Assembly: GCF_016219575.1 (NCBI RefSeq)
Contig: NZ_JACRMG010000036.1
Coordinates: 1-64,000, forward strand
Source of the DNA: Bradyrhizobium sp.
Lineage (GTDB): Bacteria; Pseudomonadota; Alphaproteobacteria; Rhizobiales; Xanthobacteraceae
DNA length: 64,000 bases
Reading direction: 5' to 3'
A model generated the notes under the pieces. That model saw nothing but the letters and a program-made list of their open reading frames with translations, had not been told where the DNA came from and searched no databases. The translations under genes and the position numbers were made by a program. Within the stretch, counting starts at the first letter, position 1; the number at the start of each line of letters is the position of its first letter. Shown here piece by piece: positions 8,428 to 16,460 of this stretch.

Positions 8428-10545
8428 TCACTCAGCCGCATCGAGCCGTTGCGGATCATCGTCGCCGGCGTTCGCCCGATCCTCCTCGTCGTCGGCGAGG
8501 AAGTCGGGCAATGGGCCCGCTTCACCCTCCTCTTCCGTTGGCGATGCGTTGGGCTCGACGAGACGCAGCGGCTCCGGCAACCAGCCCGAGCCATCGAGGA
8601 GGCGCTCGGCCTCCTTGGCCATGTCCGCCTTCTTCAGGTGGTCGATCAGTTGCGCCGAAGACTCGCCTCTTGCTTCCCGCACCGCCTCCAGAATGCGGGG
8701 TTTGGTGACCCGGCCGAGATAGTTGTCGGCAGTCGGTCTCCAGCCAGCCTGGACCATGTCGAGGCCGACAGCGCGGGCCAGCACCTCCGCCTGGTCGAGC
8801 CGCGTGCGGACGCCATGAGTGGAGACACGGCCCTGATTGTAGCGGTTCGCCGGCTCATAGAGGGCGTTGACCGCAAATGACGCACAGTGAGCGAACAGGG
8901 ACGCCTGCGCCTCGCCGTCGAGCGCTGTGAGCGCATCCCAGAGATCTTTTTCGCTCTTCGGCAACCGTGCTTTCCAAGACCCATGCCGCGCCTCGACAGT
9001 CTTCGCAGACGCGCTTTCCCTCAGCCCCGGGGCTTGAGCTGGAAAGGTCGGCGTGTGAAGTCCGATCTCAAGACAGCTTCCGGACGACGCGAACCGGTAG
9101 AAGGCCGTCAGCACGAAGTTGTGCAGAACCGCCTGGAACGCGACGGCAGGATTTTCTGCCAACGCATCCCGCAATGCCAGTGTACGATGCGCAGTCAGCT
9201 CGGTGATGAGCCGATCCGGCAATGGCCTTGCCGCATCGTCATCATCTTCCTCGGCATCGGCCGGGTGAGCGGCGACTGCGATCACCGTACGCTGGACCGA
9301 AGTGCTAGCCTCTTGCCCTTCGGTCGACGACGGATCGGCACCCTGCCCGACATCGGGATCGATTGCCGGCACGTCATCCTCTGGCCTGACGTAACCCCGG
9401 TCCACCGAAAGACGTCCTTCGGAATCGATGCTGATGAAGACACCGGCTCGGGCGATCTCCGTCGGATCGTAGAGCACCGGCCGGTCTTCGAACGCCATCA
9501 ATGCCGACTCGATTTCGCCGAGACGCTGATCGACCTCATCGGGCAACTCGTCGGCATCCTGATAATCGGATTCAAGTTTGGCCTGCTCGGCGTTGAGCGC
9601 GTCGATGGTGGCCTGCTCCTCGGGGGATAGGCCCACAGGTTTGCCCTCGAGCTCGCGATGGCCCCGGGTGTGATCGAAGGGGAAATCGACGGCCACCGAG
9701 ATCCACTTCCAACCTTCAGCGGCAATCGTCTCAGCCTCGACCTTGAGTTTTTCGGTTACGAGACGATCAAGCAACGGGATGTCCTGAAGCCAGCCGCCGT
9801 CATCGGGCTCGAACAGATCCCGCAAAACGCCGCCGCCGGCTTGCTCGTAAGCAGCGAGCCCAATGAACTGCGCGCGTCGATCAGACGCGCGGACGGTGTT
9901 CTCGGTGAGCATGCGTCGGATTTGATAGGGCTCATCGTAGCCAGAGCGGCTGACGTTTTCCCAAACCTGCTCTTGGCGAGCATGATCGCCAGTCACCGAG
10001 AACGCCATGAGCTGGTCGAGGGTCATGCCGTCTTCGGCATAGACTTCGTGCAGCTTTGGCGACACGGACGCCAGCCGCAGTCGTTGCTTCACGATGGCCG
10101 TCGTCACGAAGTGCCGGGCCGCGATCTCCTCCTCGGGCAAGCCGGCGTCGAGCAAGGTCTGAAACGCTCGGAACTGATCGAGCGGATGGAGCCCAACCCT
10201 CTCGTCATTCTCGGCAAGCGAATCGTCTTCGGCAATACCGCCCTCGCGCACGACGCAGGGAACGGGCTGCGTCTTGGCCATGCGCTTTTGCTTCACGAGA
10301 AGTTCCAGCGCGCGGTAGCGCCTGCCGCCGGCCGGGACCTCGAACATGCCAGTTTCGTTGCCCTCTGCATCGACGATGGCCCGGACATTCAGGCTCTGCA
10401 ACAGGGTACGCAGCGCGATGCTCTCGGCGAGCTGCTCGATCGAAACGCCAGACTTGACGCGCCGGACGTTGGACTGGCTGAGCACAAGCTTGTTGAAGGG
10501 AATATCCCGGGATGGACTGAGTTTGATCTTCTGGGCGCTTGCCAT
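8428..10545 (-). CDS. ParB/RepB/Spo0J family protein (large ICE/plasmid type)
   Basis: A 705-residue protein starting MASAQKIK. The N-terminal ParB/sulfiredoxin-like nuclease-type domain (about 15-120) has PFNKLVLSQSNVRR and the GGRRYRALELL box near residues 74-84. A helix-turn-helix-like ParB middle domain follows (EEIAARHFVTTAIVKQRLRL near 150-170). The long C-terminal half is acidic with a low-complexity stretch (EEDDDDAARPLPDRL near residue 440). Proteins of this length are found on alphaproteobacterial ICEs and plasmids, where they are thought to act as DNA-binding maintenance or regulatory factors; no ParA partner is in the window. I chose the ATG at 10545 because homology begins there and a leader hairpin lies just upstream. 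Confidence 0.88.
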   Translation of the reverse strand: MASAQKIKLSPSRDIPFNKLVLSQSNVRRVKSGVSIEQLAESIALRTLLQSLNVRAIVDAEGNETGMFEVPAGGRRYRALELLVKQKRMAKTQPVPCVVREGGIAEDDSLAENDERVGLHPLDQFRAFQTLLDAGLPEEEIAARHFVTTAIVKQRLRLASVSPKLHEVYAEDGMTLDQLMAFSVTGDHARQEQVWENVSRSGYDEPYQIRRMLTENTVRASDRRAQFIGLAAYEQAGGGVLRDLFEPDDGGWLQDIPLLDRLVTEKLKVEAETIAAEGWKWISVAVDFPFDHTRGHRELEGKPVGLSPEEQATIDALNAEQAKLESDYQDADELPDEVDQRLGEIESALMAFEDRPVLYDPTEIARAGVFISIDSEGRLSVDRGYVRPEDDVPAIDPDVGQGADPSSTEGQEASTSVQRTVIAVAAHPADAEEDDDDAARPLPDRLITELTAHRTLALRDALAENPAVAFQAVLHNFVLTAFYRFASSGSCLEIGLHTPTFPAQAPGLRESASAKTVEARHGSWKARLPKSEKDLWDALTALDGEAQASLFAHCASFAVNALYEPANRYNQGRVSTHGVRTRLDQAEVLARAVGLDMVQAGWRPTADNYLGRVTKPRILEAVREARGESSAQLIDHLKKADMAKEAERLLDGSGWLPEPLRLVEPNASPTEEEGEAGPLPDFLADDEEDRANAGDDDPQRLDAAE

Positions 10546-10559
10546 GTCGGATTCTCCAT

Positions 10560-10600
10560 GACGGGCGGCCGAAAGACTCTCTCTCGGCCTCCAACCCGTC
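10560..10600 (-). promoter_or_regulatory. Leader hairpin upstream of parB
   Basis: GACGGG (10560-10565) pairs with CCCGTC (10595-10600), and the inner GGCCGA (10567-10572) pairs with TCGGCC (10584-10589). It lies 15 bases before the parB ATG, matching the arrangement at the other maintenance genes. Confidence 0.45.
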
Positions 10601-10692
10601 ACGAAAATCCCGGCTCTCCTCTTGCTCTTGACGACTCCGCAGTCAGCGTACCGCGCGTTGCGTACTAAATATCCCACGGAGAGACTCTTCGG

Positions 10693-10856
10693 CCGAAGCG
10701 CAGCGGAGGCAAGAGAGAAGGCAGCCGACGAAGGGGCAGTGATAGCGACGCGGGCATGAAATGACCGCGGGCACCGAGGCGACTGCAGTCGCGAGACCGG
10801 TTAAGAAGGCACCCGCGTTCGGGGCAGTGATAGCGGCGCCGGCATGCAATGCCGGC
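10693..10856. repeat. Motif copy 3, 88-bp direct repeat and palindromes upstream of parB
   Basis: The gap 10546-11029 has no gene. CCGAAGCGCAGCGGAGG lies at 10693-10709. A direct repeat with an 88-bp period follows: GGGGCAGTGATAGCG at 10733-10747 and again at 10821-10835, with flanking similarity (GAAGGCA before, GGCATG plus AATG after). Each copy ends in an inverted repeat, perfect in the second (GCCGGCAT-GCA-ATGCCGGC, 10838-10856) and imperfect in the first. A perfect 12-bp palindrome, CGACTGCAGTCG, lies at 10780-10791. These could be ParB/partition sites, an autoregulatory operator or a structured leader RNA. Confidence 0.5.
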
Positions 10857-11029
10857 GGCCCCTAACGCGAGAGCCTCCGGCGAGCGACACCGTATGGCGC
10901 AAGGGATCGAAGCCACCGGCCGAGACGCCTCGGCGGCTCGGTTCACGAGAGCCCGGTCCGCGACCAGCGGATGCGCCCACGATCAATACGTGACGTTATC
11001 TTCCTGCGGCCAATGGAAGATGAACAACA

Positions 11030-11839
11030 TCAATCGGAAAAAATGCTGTCCAGCAACCGGGCAAGCCTAAATCCGGCCTTCTGCAGCTGCTCCCGGACAA
11101 CCGGCTCATTCGCGGCCAAATAGTCCGTGTCGACCGCTACGCTGCCCTCAGGCTTGTCGCAGGATGCCCCTTGCACGACACAGTATCGTGTCGTCGTGGA
11201 TACGGTGATGGCGAAGGACTCATTGGCCCATTCACGCGGGTCGGGCGAACTCCACTTCGTCTTCATTTCTGGCGTCATCGCCTCGATCAATTCCGTCGCG
11301 GCGTCGGACACATCCGGTCCGACCGCGCCCAAAACAAGGCAACTATCCCACGCACTATGAAGATTGCCTGAGCATTGGCCGGTGACCCGGATATTGTTGC
11401 CTCCACGGTCATCCTCAAAGGACACATGGAGCGGTTGATGAACATCGCCCACCCAATGCCCGAGCGATTTGAGCGCTATCAGCCGGTCGACTGCCTTCTC
11501 ATGCCTGGATTTGACGATCCTGGAATCTTTCAGGATGGCCTGCACCACGCAAGCCGGAGCTTGCGGGCATTCGTCGGATGCTAGCCCCGTCGAATTGCGT
11601 GTCAGATTGACAAAGTGCTCCGGGGCACGAACGCGTGGATGATCCGGGAACACGCAGGACTGCGAGAACGTGTCAAATTGGGTGTCGGCCTGGATCAGCT
11701 TACGAACGGCAGCGCGGGTGTCCGGCTGAACCAGCCTGAAAGCGATCTCGCAGATAATCTGATGCCCCTCGTCACCCCAGGCCAAGGCTTTGTTGCAGGA
11801 GGCAAGGACGACGACCAAAGCCAAAACGACGCCGCGCAT
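11030..11839 (-). CDS. S1/P1-type zinc-dependent nuclease, secreted
   Basis: A 269-residue protein with an N-terminal signal peptide (MRGVVLALVVVLASCNKALA) predicted to be cleaved just before Trp21. In the S1/P1 family the mature N-terminal Trp is itself a zinc ligand, and WGDEGH at 21-26 fits this. Further ligands are visible in PEHFVNLTR, HWVGDVHQPLHV (about 128-140) and GGNNIRV. Family members are trinuclear zinc nucleases that degrade single-stranded nucleic acids and remove 3' phosphates. It lies alone between parB and hypothetical genes, so I treat it as cargo. Possible roles are phosphate scavenging or extracellular DNA degradation. Confidence 0.9.
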   Translation of the reverse strand: MRGVVLALVVVLASCNKALAWGDEGHQIICEIAFRLVQPDTRAAVRKLIQADTQFDTFSQSCVFPDHPRVRAPEHFVNLTRNSTGLASDECPQAPACVVQAILKDSRIVKSRHEKAVDRLIALKSLGHWVGDVHQPLHVSFEDDRGGNNIRVTGQCSGNLHSAWDSCLVLGAVGPDVSDAATELIEAMTPEMKTKWSSPDPREWANESFAITVSTTTRYCVVQGASCDKPEGSVAVDTDYLAANEPVVREQLQKAGFRLARLLDSIFSD

Positions 11840-12119
11840 TCCAACCTGCCTGTCCGATCAGTGCCCCTTTATCTCCCCTATTCTGCGTTTGGGAAAGAAA
11901 AATTGGGAACGCGGAATTGCTGGGCATGCACCAAAGCCTGGCGCAAGATCGAAGGACACGCGGCGACCCAAGGATGAGCCGAATCAGCGAACCGCCAGTA
12001 CCAACAAGAAAATAGGAATCTCCTTCAGCAACTCAGTGACTTGCAACACGATCGAATGACGACCTCGCTAGATCGATTTTTCCGCTGCCGACATGCTATC
12101 GGTTCGGCAGGAGGCACAA

Positions 12120-12548
12120 ATGACCGACCCGAGAGACGTTATTTGCGCTGCAATCCATTCTGCTTTTGTAAAATATCCCCGAGAAGATGACCCTGCTTCG
12201 CACGACCATTGGATGCAGCCTGAGGAGTGCGCGCACCTGACCAAGGTGGTACTGGCCGAGCTGGAAGCGAATGGCTTCCAGATCGTGAAAAAGTCCGCCT
12301 GCCACACGTCCGCTCAGTTAAGCTTCGACGCGCCAACCGGGTTAGGCTGCGGCTGCTCCAGCATTTTTAAGGAGGCGTCGATCGCATTCCTGAGATGCAC
12401 CGCGGCGGCAGCGCTGCACCGAAGTCGTCCGCAGGACACGAACCGGACGTCTACCGTGTCGTCCTGGTGCGGGACGAGAATGCGGGCACCCAGCTCAACC
12501 TGCACGATGCCGCTCATGACCCCGTACGCAGGAGCAATATCAAAGTAG
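12120..12548 (+). CDS. Hypothetical protein with probably non-native C-terminus
   Basis: A good ribosome site (GCAGGAGG) precedes the ATG at 12120. The first 60 residues (DVICAAIHSAFVKYPRED to VVLAELEANGFQIVKK) look like a genuine folded protein of a kind common as hypotheticals in rhizobia. After about residue 64 the frame runs antisense through the convincing minus-strand gene at 12314-12643 and becomes Ser/Arg/Cys-rich, so the original stop was probably lost. No function recognised. Confidence 0.5.
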   Translation: MTDPRDVICAAIHSAFVKYPREDDPASHDHWMQPEECAHLTKVVLAELEANGFQIVKKSACHTSAQLSFDAPTGLGCGCSSIFKEASIAFLRCTAAAALHRSRPQDTNRTSTVSSWCGTRMRAPSSTCTMPLMTPYAGAISK

Positions 12549-12643
12549 ATTGTTGGGGCGTCGTTGCTGTTCTCGAAGGATGGCACCGAGCCCTTGCCGG
12601 GCGGATCGGTATCGACAGGGTCGGCCACGCGCTGGCTCCTCAA
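12314..12643 (-). CDS. Hypothetical protein, rhizobial type
   Basis: A 109-residue product. The central part (TIYFDIAPAYGVMSGIVQVE, then VDVRFVSCGRLRCSAAAAVH) alternates hydrophobic and polar residues like a beta-rich domain and ends in a helix with SLKMLEQPQPNP. I recognise the general look of a small rhizobial hypothetical family but have no function for it. It converges with and overlaps the 3' end of the plus-strand gene at 12120. Confidence 0.5.
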   Translation of the reverse strand: MRSQRVADPVDTDPPGKGSVPSFENSNDAPTIYFDIAPAYGVMSGIVQVELGARILVPHQDDTVDVRFVSCGRLRCSAAAAVHLRNAIDASLKMLEQPQPNPVGASKLN

Positions 12644-13075
12644 TTCTGACCGGAAAGGCGCAGGCTATCCGAACGATTTGATCGTGTCAGGTACGTTCGC
12701 TCCCCTGTTGCCTGACGACAACACGCAACGAAATTTCCGCCGAATCGGAGCGATAGTCGCGATCACAGTCAGCATAAGTTCGGGCACAGAGCACGTAGTG
12801 GCCAAAGTCGTGGGCTGCGATGAACCTCTTCCAACCTCAGGGTGCCTCGCATCTGCTCCGATTGCGGCGCTGAGGAGCCCGGACACCTCCTGGCGGCAAC
12901 CTCGAGCAATCTGGCTGCATCATCTTCCAAGGCTCGCTCGATACCAGCACGCCGATCATCGTGATGCTGCTGATGATGATGATGATCATCATCGGCGCCC
13001 AATAATGACATGCGGGCGTGATCGAACACCACGCTGCCGATCATCATCCTGCTGGCGATCGTAGCCGGAAAACCA
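12644..13075. other. Gap without a supported gene; GAT/ATG-rich microsatellite
   Basis: No frame over 100 codons shows protein-like character. A low-complexity run of GATGATGATGATGATCATC type sits at about 12960-12995 and would encode His-rich or Met/Ile-rich peptides depending on frame. Short hydrophobic stretches in the plus direction (for example around 13030-13070) could be remnants of a decayed membrane-protein gene; I cannot support a call. Confidence 0.4.
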
Positions 13076-14359
13076 CTAGTTCCCGCTGAGCTGCCGATGG
13101 CATTGTTGGGCTCTGGCGGTCAGTTGCTCAGCGAGGCGCCCGATGATGGCGTTATCCAGGCCGTCTTTCTGCACTTGTGCTCGCACGGCAGACACAACGT
13201 CAGGAAGCTGTTCGGCCATAGAAATCAGTCCGGCGATGACCTTGTCCGGATCAAGGCGCGTTTCACGGGCGAACTTCTGCCAATGGCGCAAGCCAATCAG
13301 GCTGAGCTTGTATTCGCCGCCGATTTTCATCGCGAGCTTGATCTTCTGCATGTCGACGTCATCGTAGGGAAGAATGCTGGCGATGTCGTAGAGCGGCGCG
13401 AGCCGCACGTGTGGACCGCCAGCCAGCAGTAGCGAGTAATTCTTGGCATGCGCATCCGTACCCGCAATGAGCCAGTTGAAGCCCAGCGCGTCGACAAACG
13501 TGTCAACGTCGGCGACACGATCCGTGGAGTAGGTGCGCAAAAGCTCGATAACATCGACGGGGCTGGGGCCGCCTTCGTTTTGATACTTGCTGGTCGGCGG
13601 GATGCCGAGCGCCTGGCAGATATCCTCCTGATGAACACGGATGATCGCATTCCCGCTGAACTGCCGATCGTAGCGCTCGATGACGATGGCGACTTCTTCT
13701 CCAAAGCGCATCACCTTGGTGTCGGCGACGGGCAGACCGAGATGGCCCGCAAGCAGGAGGCATATGTGCTCATTTTCCGCATGTCCGTCGAAATGTCCGG
13801 TTGGCGGTTTTAGGATATGCGTCGTCGGAATGCGCCCGGATGGTATTCCCCACCTGCCCTTTTGCAGAAGCAAGGCGGTCTTGGGCTGGGCGCCCGCAAG
13901 GCTGAATTGTCCGGTGTCGCGCGGCAGCCGCCATGCGGCGTGATCCTCGCGCAACGCTTGCAGACGCTTGGCGATCGCCGCCTCGTCAAGCCATTCGACC
14001 TTGTCCTCGGCCCCGCTTCGCAAGGCTGCCAGCCGATCGGGCGTGACGAACTGGACGGCACCTGCGCAGTCCTCACCTACATGGGAGATAAGGGCAAACA
14101 CGTTGCGCGCCGACACCTGAAATTTCTTGGCCCACCGCTCGAGCACCCGCTCGTTGTCGGGCAGAAGTCCCCAGAGGAAGGCCTGTACGCGAGAAGGACC
14201 ATGCTCTTCGGCAGCAAGCGGCATGGAGAGCGACAACGGATAGGCTCCCTCGGCTTGGCGCCAATCTTCGTCATAGACGAGGGTGAGCCGGCCGCGGGCA
14301 TCGTTGCGCACGCGGCCAACTTCCCGGCCATCCAGCAGAACAACGAGTTCGCTGGTCAT
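13076..14359 (-). CDS. hipA: HipA-like serine/threonine kinase toxin
   Basis: A 427-residue protein. The N-terminal subdomain (1-100) has the HipA N1 pattern (VVLLDGREVGRV; FLWGLLPDNERVLERWA at 61-77). The kinase core has SLAGAQPK at 153-160 (P-loop-like segment), HQEDICQALG at 243-252, the catalytic TDAHAKN at 301-307 and the metal-binding YDIAS at 324-328. E. coli HipA phosphorylates glutamyl-tRNA synthetase and induces growth arrest; the target here is unknown. It overlaps the upstream hipB-like gene by 4 bases (ATGA), the classical toxin-antitoxin order with antitoxin first, and shares its operator array. Confidence 0.93.
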   Translation of the reverse strand: MTSELVVLLDGREVGRVRNDARGRLTLVYDEDWRQAEGAYPLSLSMPLAAEEHGPSRVQAFLWGLLPDNERVLERWAKKFQVSARNVFALISHVGEDCAGAVQFVTPDRLAALRSGAEDKVEWLDEAAIAKRLQALREDHAAWRLPRDTGQFSLAGAQPKTALLLQKGRWGIPSGRIPTTHILKPPTGHFDGHAENEHICLLLAGHLGLPVADTKVMRFGEEVAIVIERYDRQFSGNAIIRVHQEDICQALGIPPTSKYQNEGGPSPVDVIELLRTYSTDRVADVDTFVDALGFNWLIAGTDAHAKNYSLLLAGGPHVRLAPLYDIASILPYDDVDMQKIKLAMKIGGEYKLSLIGLRHWQKFARETRLDPDKVIAGLISMAEQLPDVVSAVRAQVQKDGLDNAIIGRLAEQLTARAQQCHRQLSGN

Positions 14360-14643
14360 GCCTTTTTTTTCCTGGCCCTGGCCACGATGGCATTGATATC
14401 GATGCCAGGCTTGGTGATGCGCCGGGCGGGTGTTTGTTCGGTGCCCGCATCCAGACGGATGTCGAGGGCATCAAGAGCGCGGAGGATCAGCCCGAGCTCA
14501 GCGCGCGCGTGTCCTTGCTCGACCTCGATCACCCATTGCCGGCTGACGCCAATGCGTTTGGCAAGCGTCGATTGGTCGAGTTTAAGCTTCTTGCGCCGGT
14601 CGCGAAGAATGGCGCCGAGTTCGGCAGGTGTACGGATGAGCAT
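14356..14643 (-). CDS. hipB: HipB-like XRE-family antitoxin/repressor
   Basis: A 95-residue protein with a helix-turn-helix at about residues 8-62: LGAILRDRRKKLKLDQSTLA, then KRIGVSRQWVIEVEQGHAR. In family members it neutralises HipA and represses the operon by binding palindromic operators. Four 18-bp operator-like sites lie immediately upstream of its start (14656-14753). The C-terminal tail ends in ARARKKKA. Confidence 0.93.
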   Translation of the reverse strand: MLIRTPAELGAILRDRRKKLKLDQSTLAKRIGVSRQWVIEVEQGHARAELGLILRALDALDIRLDAGTEQTPARRITKPGIDINAIVARARKKKA

Positions 14644-14655
14644 GCGATTTCCATA

Positions 14656-14753
14656 TGTCAGCGTTCGCTTACTTTAGCATATGTCAGCGTTCGCTAACAA
14701 TCTGAAAATGTCAACGTTCGGCAACAAACCGAAAATGTTATCGATCGTTGACA
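14656..14753 (-). promoter_or_regulatory. hipBA operator array, four repeats
   Basis: Four copies of an 18-bp imperfect palindrome start at 14656, 14682, 14709 and 14736 (spacing 26, 27 and 27 bp). The most upstream copy, TGTTATCGATCGTTGACA, is nearly symmetrical; the others read TGTCAGCGTTCGCTTACT, TGTCAGCGTTCGCTAACA and TGTCAACGTTCGGCAACA. The spacing of about 2.5 helical turns puts successive copies on alternating DNA faces, which could favour wrapping by the antitoxin. I infer autorepression of hipBA. Confidence 0.8.
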
Positions 14754-14885
14754 TGAAGACCAGCGATTAAATTCCAATTTCCTCATTTATTTCAATTCGT
14801 TCAGCCAACAATCCGCGACGCTCAGATTTCTCTTAACCTCTCGTTGATAAATTGCGACCTAGGCGAATTTCAAAGGAGAAGCCGG

Positions 14886-15116
14886 GTGCTTATCGGCGTG
14901 TACGAGGAAATCTGGTCGTGGCCAGTCCGGCCCGACTCCCAGCCGACGAGCAGGCGTCCCGTCGGCGCCGCCGACGGATACGCCGCCGCCTGCACCCTGG
15001 CGCAAGCGATGGCCGGAAAATTTAACCGTTCTGCCTTCGTCGGCGAATATGACTATTGGTGGGGCCACAACGAGGACGCACCACAACTCTATCGGTATGT
15101 GATTAGACCTGCGTAG
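14886..15116 (+). CDS. Small hypothetical protein
   Basis: A GTG start at 14886 follows the ribosome site AAAGGAG at the right distance and gives 76 residues beginning MLIGVYEEIWSWPVRPD. The C-terminal half, NRSAFVGEYDYWWGHNEDAP then QLYRYVIRPA, is aromatic-rich and protein-like. I know no function. It stands alone between hipBA and the Fic module. 15117-15359 shows no gene I can support. Confidence 0.45.
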   Translation: MLIGVYEEIWSWPVRPDSQPTSRRPVGAADGYAAACTLAQAMAGKFNRSAFVGEYDYWWGHNEDAPQLYRYVIRPA

Positions 15117-15359
15117 ATTCGACTTATGAACCAAGAAGCCGTTCGGCATCGATGGCTCGGCTCCTTCGAACCGTTGAAGCACGACCGGGACATAGTCGTC
15201 GGGGTCTTCAGTCTCCGAGTTGCTCCTCCCAGGCATCGCCTGCCCCCTGGCTCTCGGCGGCTTCCGACCACATATAACTGCTAAGATGGCGATAACGCTT
15301 GGTAATGTATATGAAAGTTCGTCTTCGCCTCCCACTAGAATCCGTGTTATGGTTCGCTC

Positions 15360-15566
15360 ATGACTGATAGGCGCAAAGGCTCCAGCGTCAATTCCTCCTC
15401 CCGCATCTTGGGAGACAAGACTTTTGCGGCCATTTCGGCTGTCGAAGGGTTGAAGCTGGGTAAGGCTTCTAGGGAGCGCCTGTCGGCCCTCAACAAATCA
15501 AAACTGACGCCCGCTCAAAAGCGGGCTGAGGTATTGAGGGCGTACGTCCAACCTAAAGGCCGCTAA
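15360..15566 (+). CDS. VbhA-like small antitoxin upstream of Fic
   Basis: A 68-residue protein. The segment FAAISAVEGLKLGKASRERL (residues 22-41) and the following charged helices align by eye with the VbhA inhibitory helix, where class I antitoxins use the motif (S/T)xxxE(G/N) to insert a Glu into the Fic ATP site. Here the EG is present but the Ser/Thr four residues before the Glu is Ile, with Ser at the next position. The stop is five bases before the Fic start. An antitoxin role is inferred mainly from position. Confidence 0.65.
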   Translation: MTDRRKGSSVNSSSRILGDKTFAAISAVEGLKLGKASRERLSALNKSKLTPAQKRAEVLRAYVQPKGR

Positions 15567-15571
15567 CCGAA

Positions 15572-16147
15572 TTGAGCGGCTACGACGTATCCGACGACCC
15601 CTATTGCTACAAAGGTACATCCGTCCTTAAGAACAGAGCCCGCCTCAGGGATGCGAAAACCCTGGACGCGTTCGAACTCGAAATGATGGCGTTGAGATCG
15701 CGAGAGCCCCTACCTGAGGGACGCTTTACGCCAGCGCATTATAGAAGCGTCCATCATCATCTGTTCCAGGATGTTTATACCTGGGCCGGGAAGTACCGGA
15801 CCGTCCGCACAGCAAAGGGAGGGAACTGGTTCTGCTACCCCGAGCACATCGCCTCAAGCATGAATCAGTTGTTCAAGAAGCTTGAGCCTCCGGCGTTAAA
15901 GCCTGGCGCAAGCGCAGCAGACTTTTTGGATGCAGCCGCCGATTTCTTGGCTGAACTCAATGCTATTCATCCGTTTCGCGAAGGGAACGGTAGATCCCAG
16001 TTAGCTTTTATGCATCTTCTCAGTCGCCATACCGGCCACCCGCTCAACCTTGATCGAGTCGACGCCAAAACCTTCCTGCCCGCGATGATCGCGAGCTTCC
16101 TTGGTAATAGCGGACCGCTCAGGAGCGAATTGCAAAAGCTGCTGTGA
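15572..16147 (+). CDS. Fic/DOC family AMP-transferase toxin
   Basis: A 191-residue protein beginning at a TTG. The Fic core carries the complete catalytic motif HPFREGNGR at residues 133-141, matching HPFx(D/E)GNGR, with upstream FQDVYTWAGKYRTVRTAKGG (66-85) forming the typical flap. DPYCYKGTSVLKNR at 9-22 is the usual N-terminus of short bacterial Fic toxins such as VbhT and FicT. Members AMPylate targets such as DNA gyrase or topoisomerase IV. It pairs with the small upstream antitoxin-like gene and its 3' end abuts the convergent CopG-type gene. Confidence 0.93.
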   Translation: MSGYDVSDDPYCYKGTSVLKNRARLRDAKTLDAFELEMMALRSREPLPEGRFTPAHYRSVHHHLFQDVYTWAGKYRTVRTAKGGNWFCYPEHIASSMNQLFKKLEPPALKPGASAADFLDAAADFLAELNAIHPFREGNGRSQLAFMHLLSRHTGHPLNLDRVDAKTFLPAMIASFLGNSGPLRSELQKLL

Positions 16148-16154
16148 CGGTCGG

Positions 16155-16376
16155 CTATTCGGTGCCGGCCTGCCGGGCCAGCAGACGACGCGCGCGCGCA
16201 AGCCGGGCTTTCAGGTCCTCCTGAAAGGCGGGGTCTTTGCGCCGACTTTCGATGTGCTCGCTGATGGCGGCACGAATCACATCCGAAACGGCACGCTGCT
16301 CGACTGATGCAACGGTCTCAAGCGCTTCGGCCTGTTCTTCGGTCAGGCGGATGGTCATCGCTTTGCTGGTTTTCAT
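16155..16376 (-). CDS. CopG/ribbon-helix-helix DNA-binding protein
   Basis: A 73-residue protein starting MKTSKAMTIRLTEEQAEALE, the beta-strand plus helix of a ribbon-helix-helix fold, followed by ASVEQRAVSDVIRAAISEHI (second helix) and an Arg/Lys-rich tail. Such proteins are antitoxins or local repressors. No toxin partner is adjacent: the Fic gene converges from one side, and the ubiquitin-like operon starts divergently 84 bp away. I infer it may repress that operon through the direct repeat at 16428-16441. Confidence 0.8.
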   Translation of the reverse strand: MKTSKAMTIRLTEEQAEALETVASVEQRAVSDVIRAAISEHIESRRKDPAFQEDLKARLARARRLLARQAGTE

Positions 16377-16405
16377 GGCTCCATGAATGCACCTGAACAC
16401 CGGAC

Positions 16406-16453
16406 TTGTCAAGTGGCTTGGAGTCATGGTATCTTGGTATCATCTAATGGAGG
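16406..16453 (+). promoter_or_regulatory. Promoter/operator and ribosome site of the ubiquitin-like operon
   Basis: TTGTCA (16406-16411) and TATCTT (16430-16435), 18 bp apart, make a plausible sigma-70-type promoter. A direct repeat GGTATC occurs at 16428-16433 and 16436-16441, overlapping the -10, and would suit a ribbon-helix-helix repressor. GGAGG at 16449-16453 is the ribosome site for the ATG at 16461. The region lies between the divergent CopG-type gene and the operon. Confidence 0.5.
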
Positions 16454-16460
16454 TACCACG

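Noticed and set aside
12769..13047. His/Asp-rich minus-strand frame
   Set aside because: Arises from the GAT/ATG microsatellite; no protein-like features beyond the repeat.
14859..15335. 158-codon minus-strand frame
   Set aside because: No motif or ribosome site; overlaps the better supported small plus-strand gene at 14886-15116.
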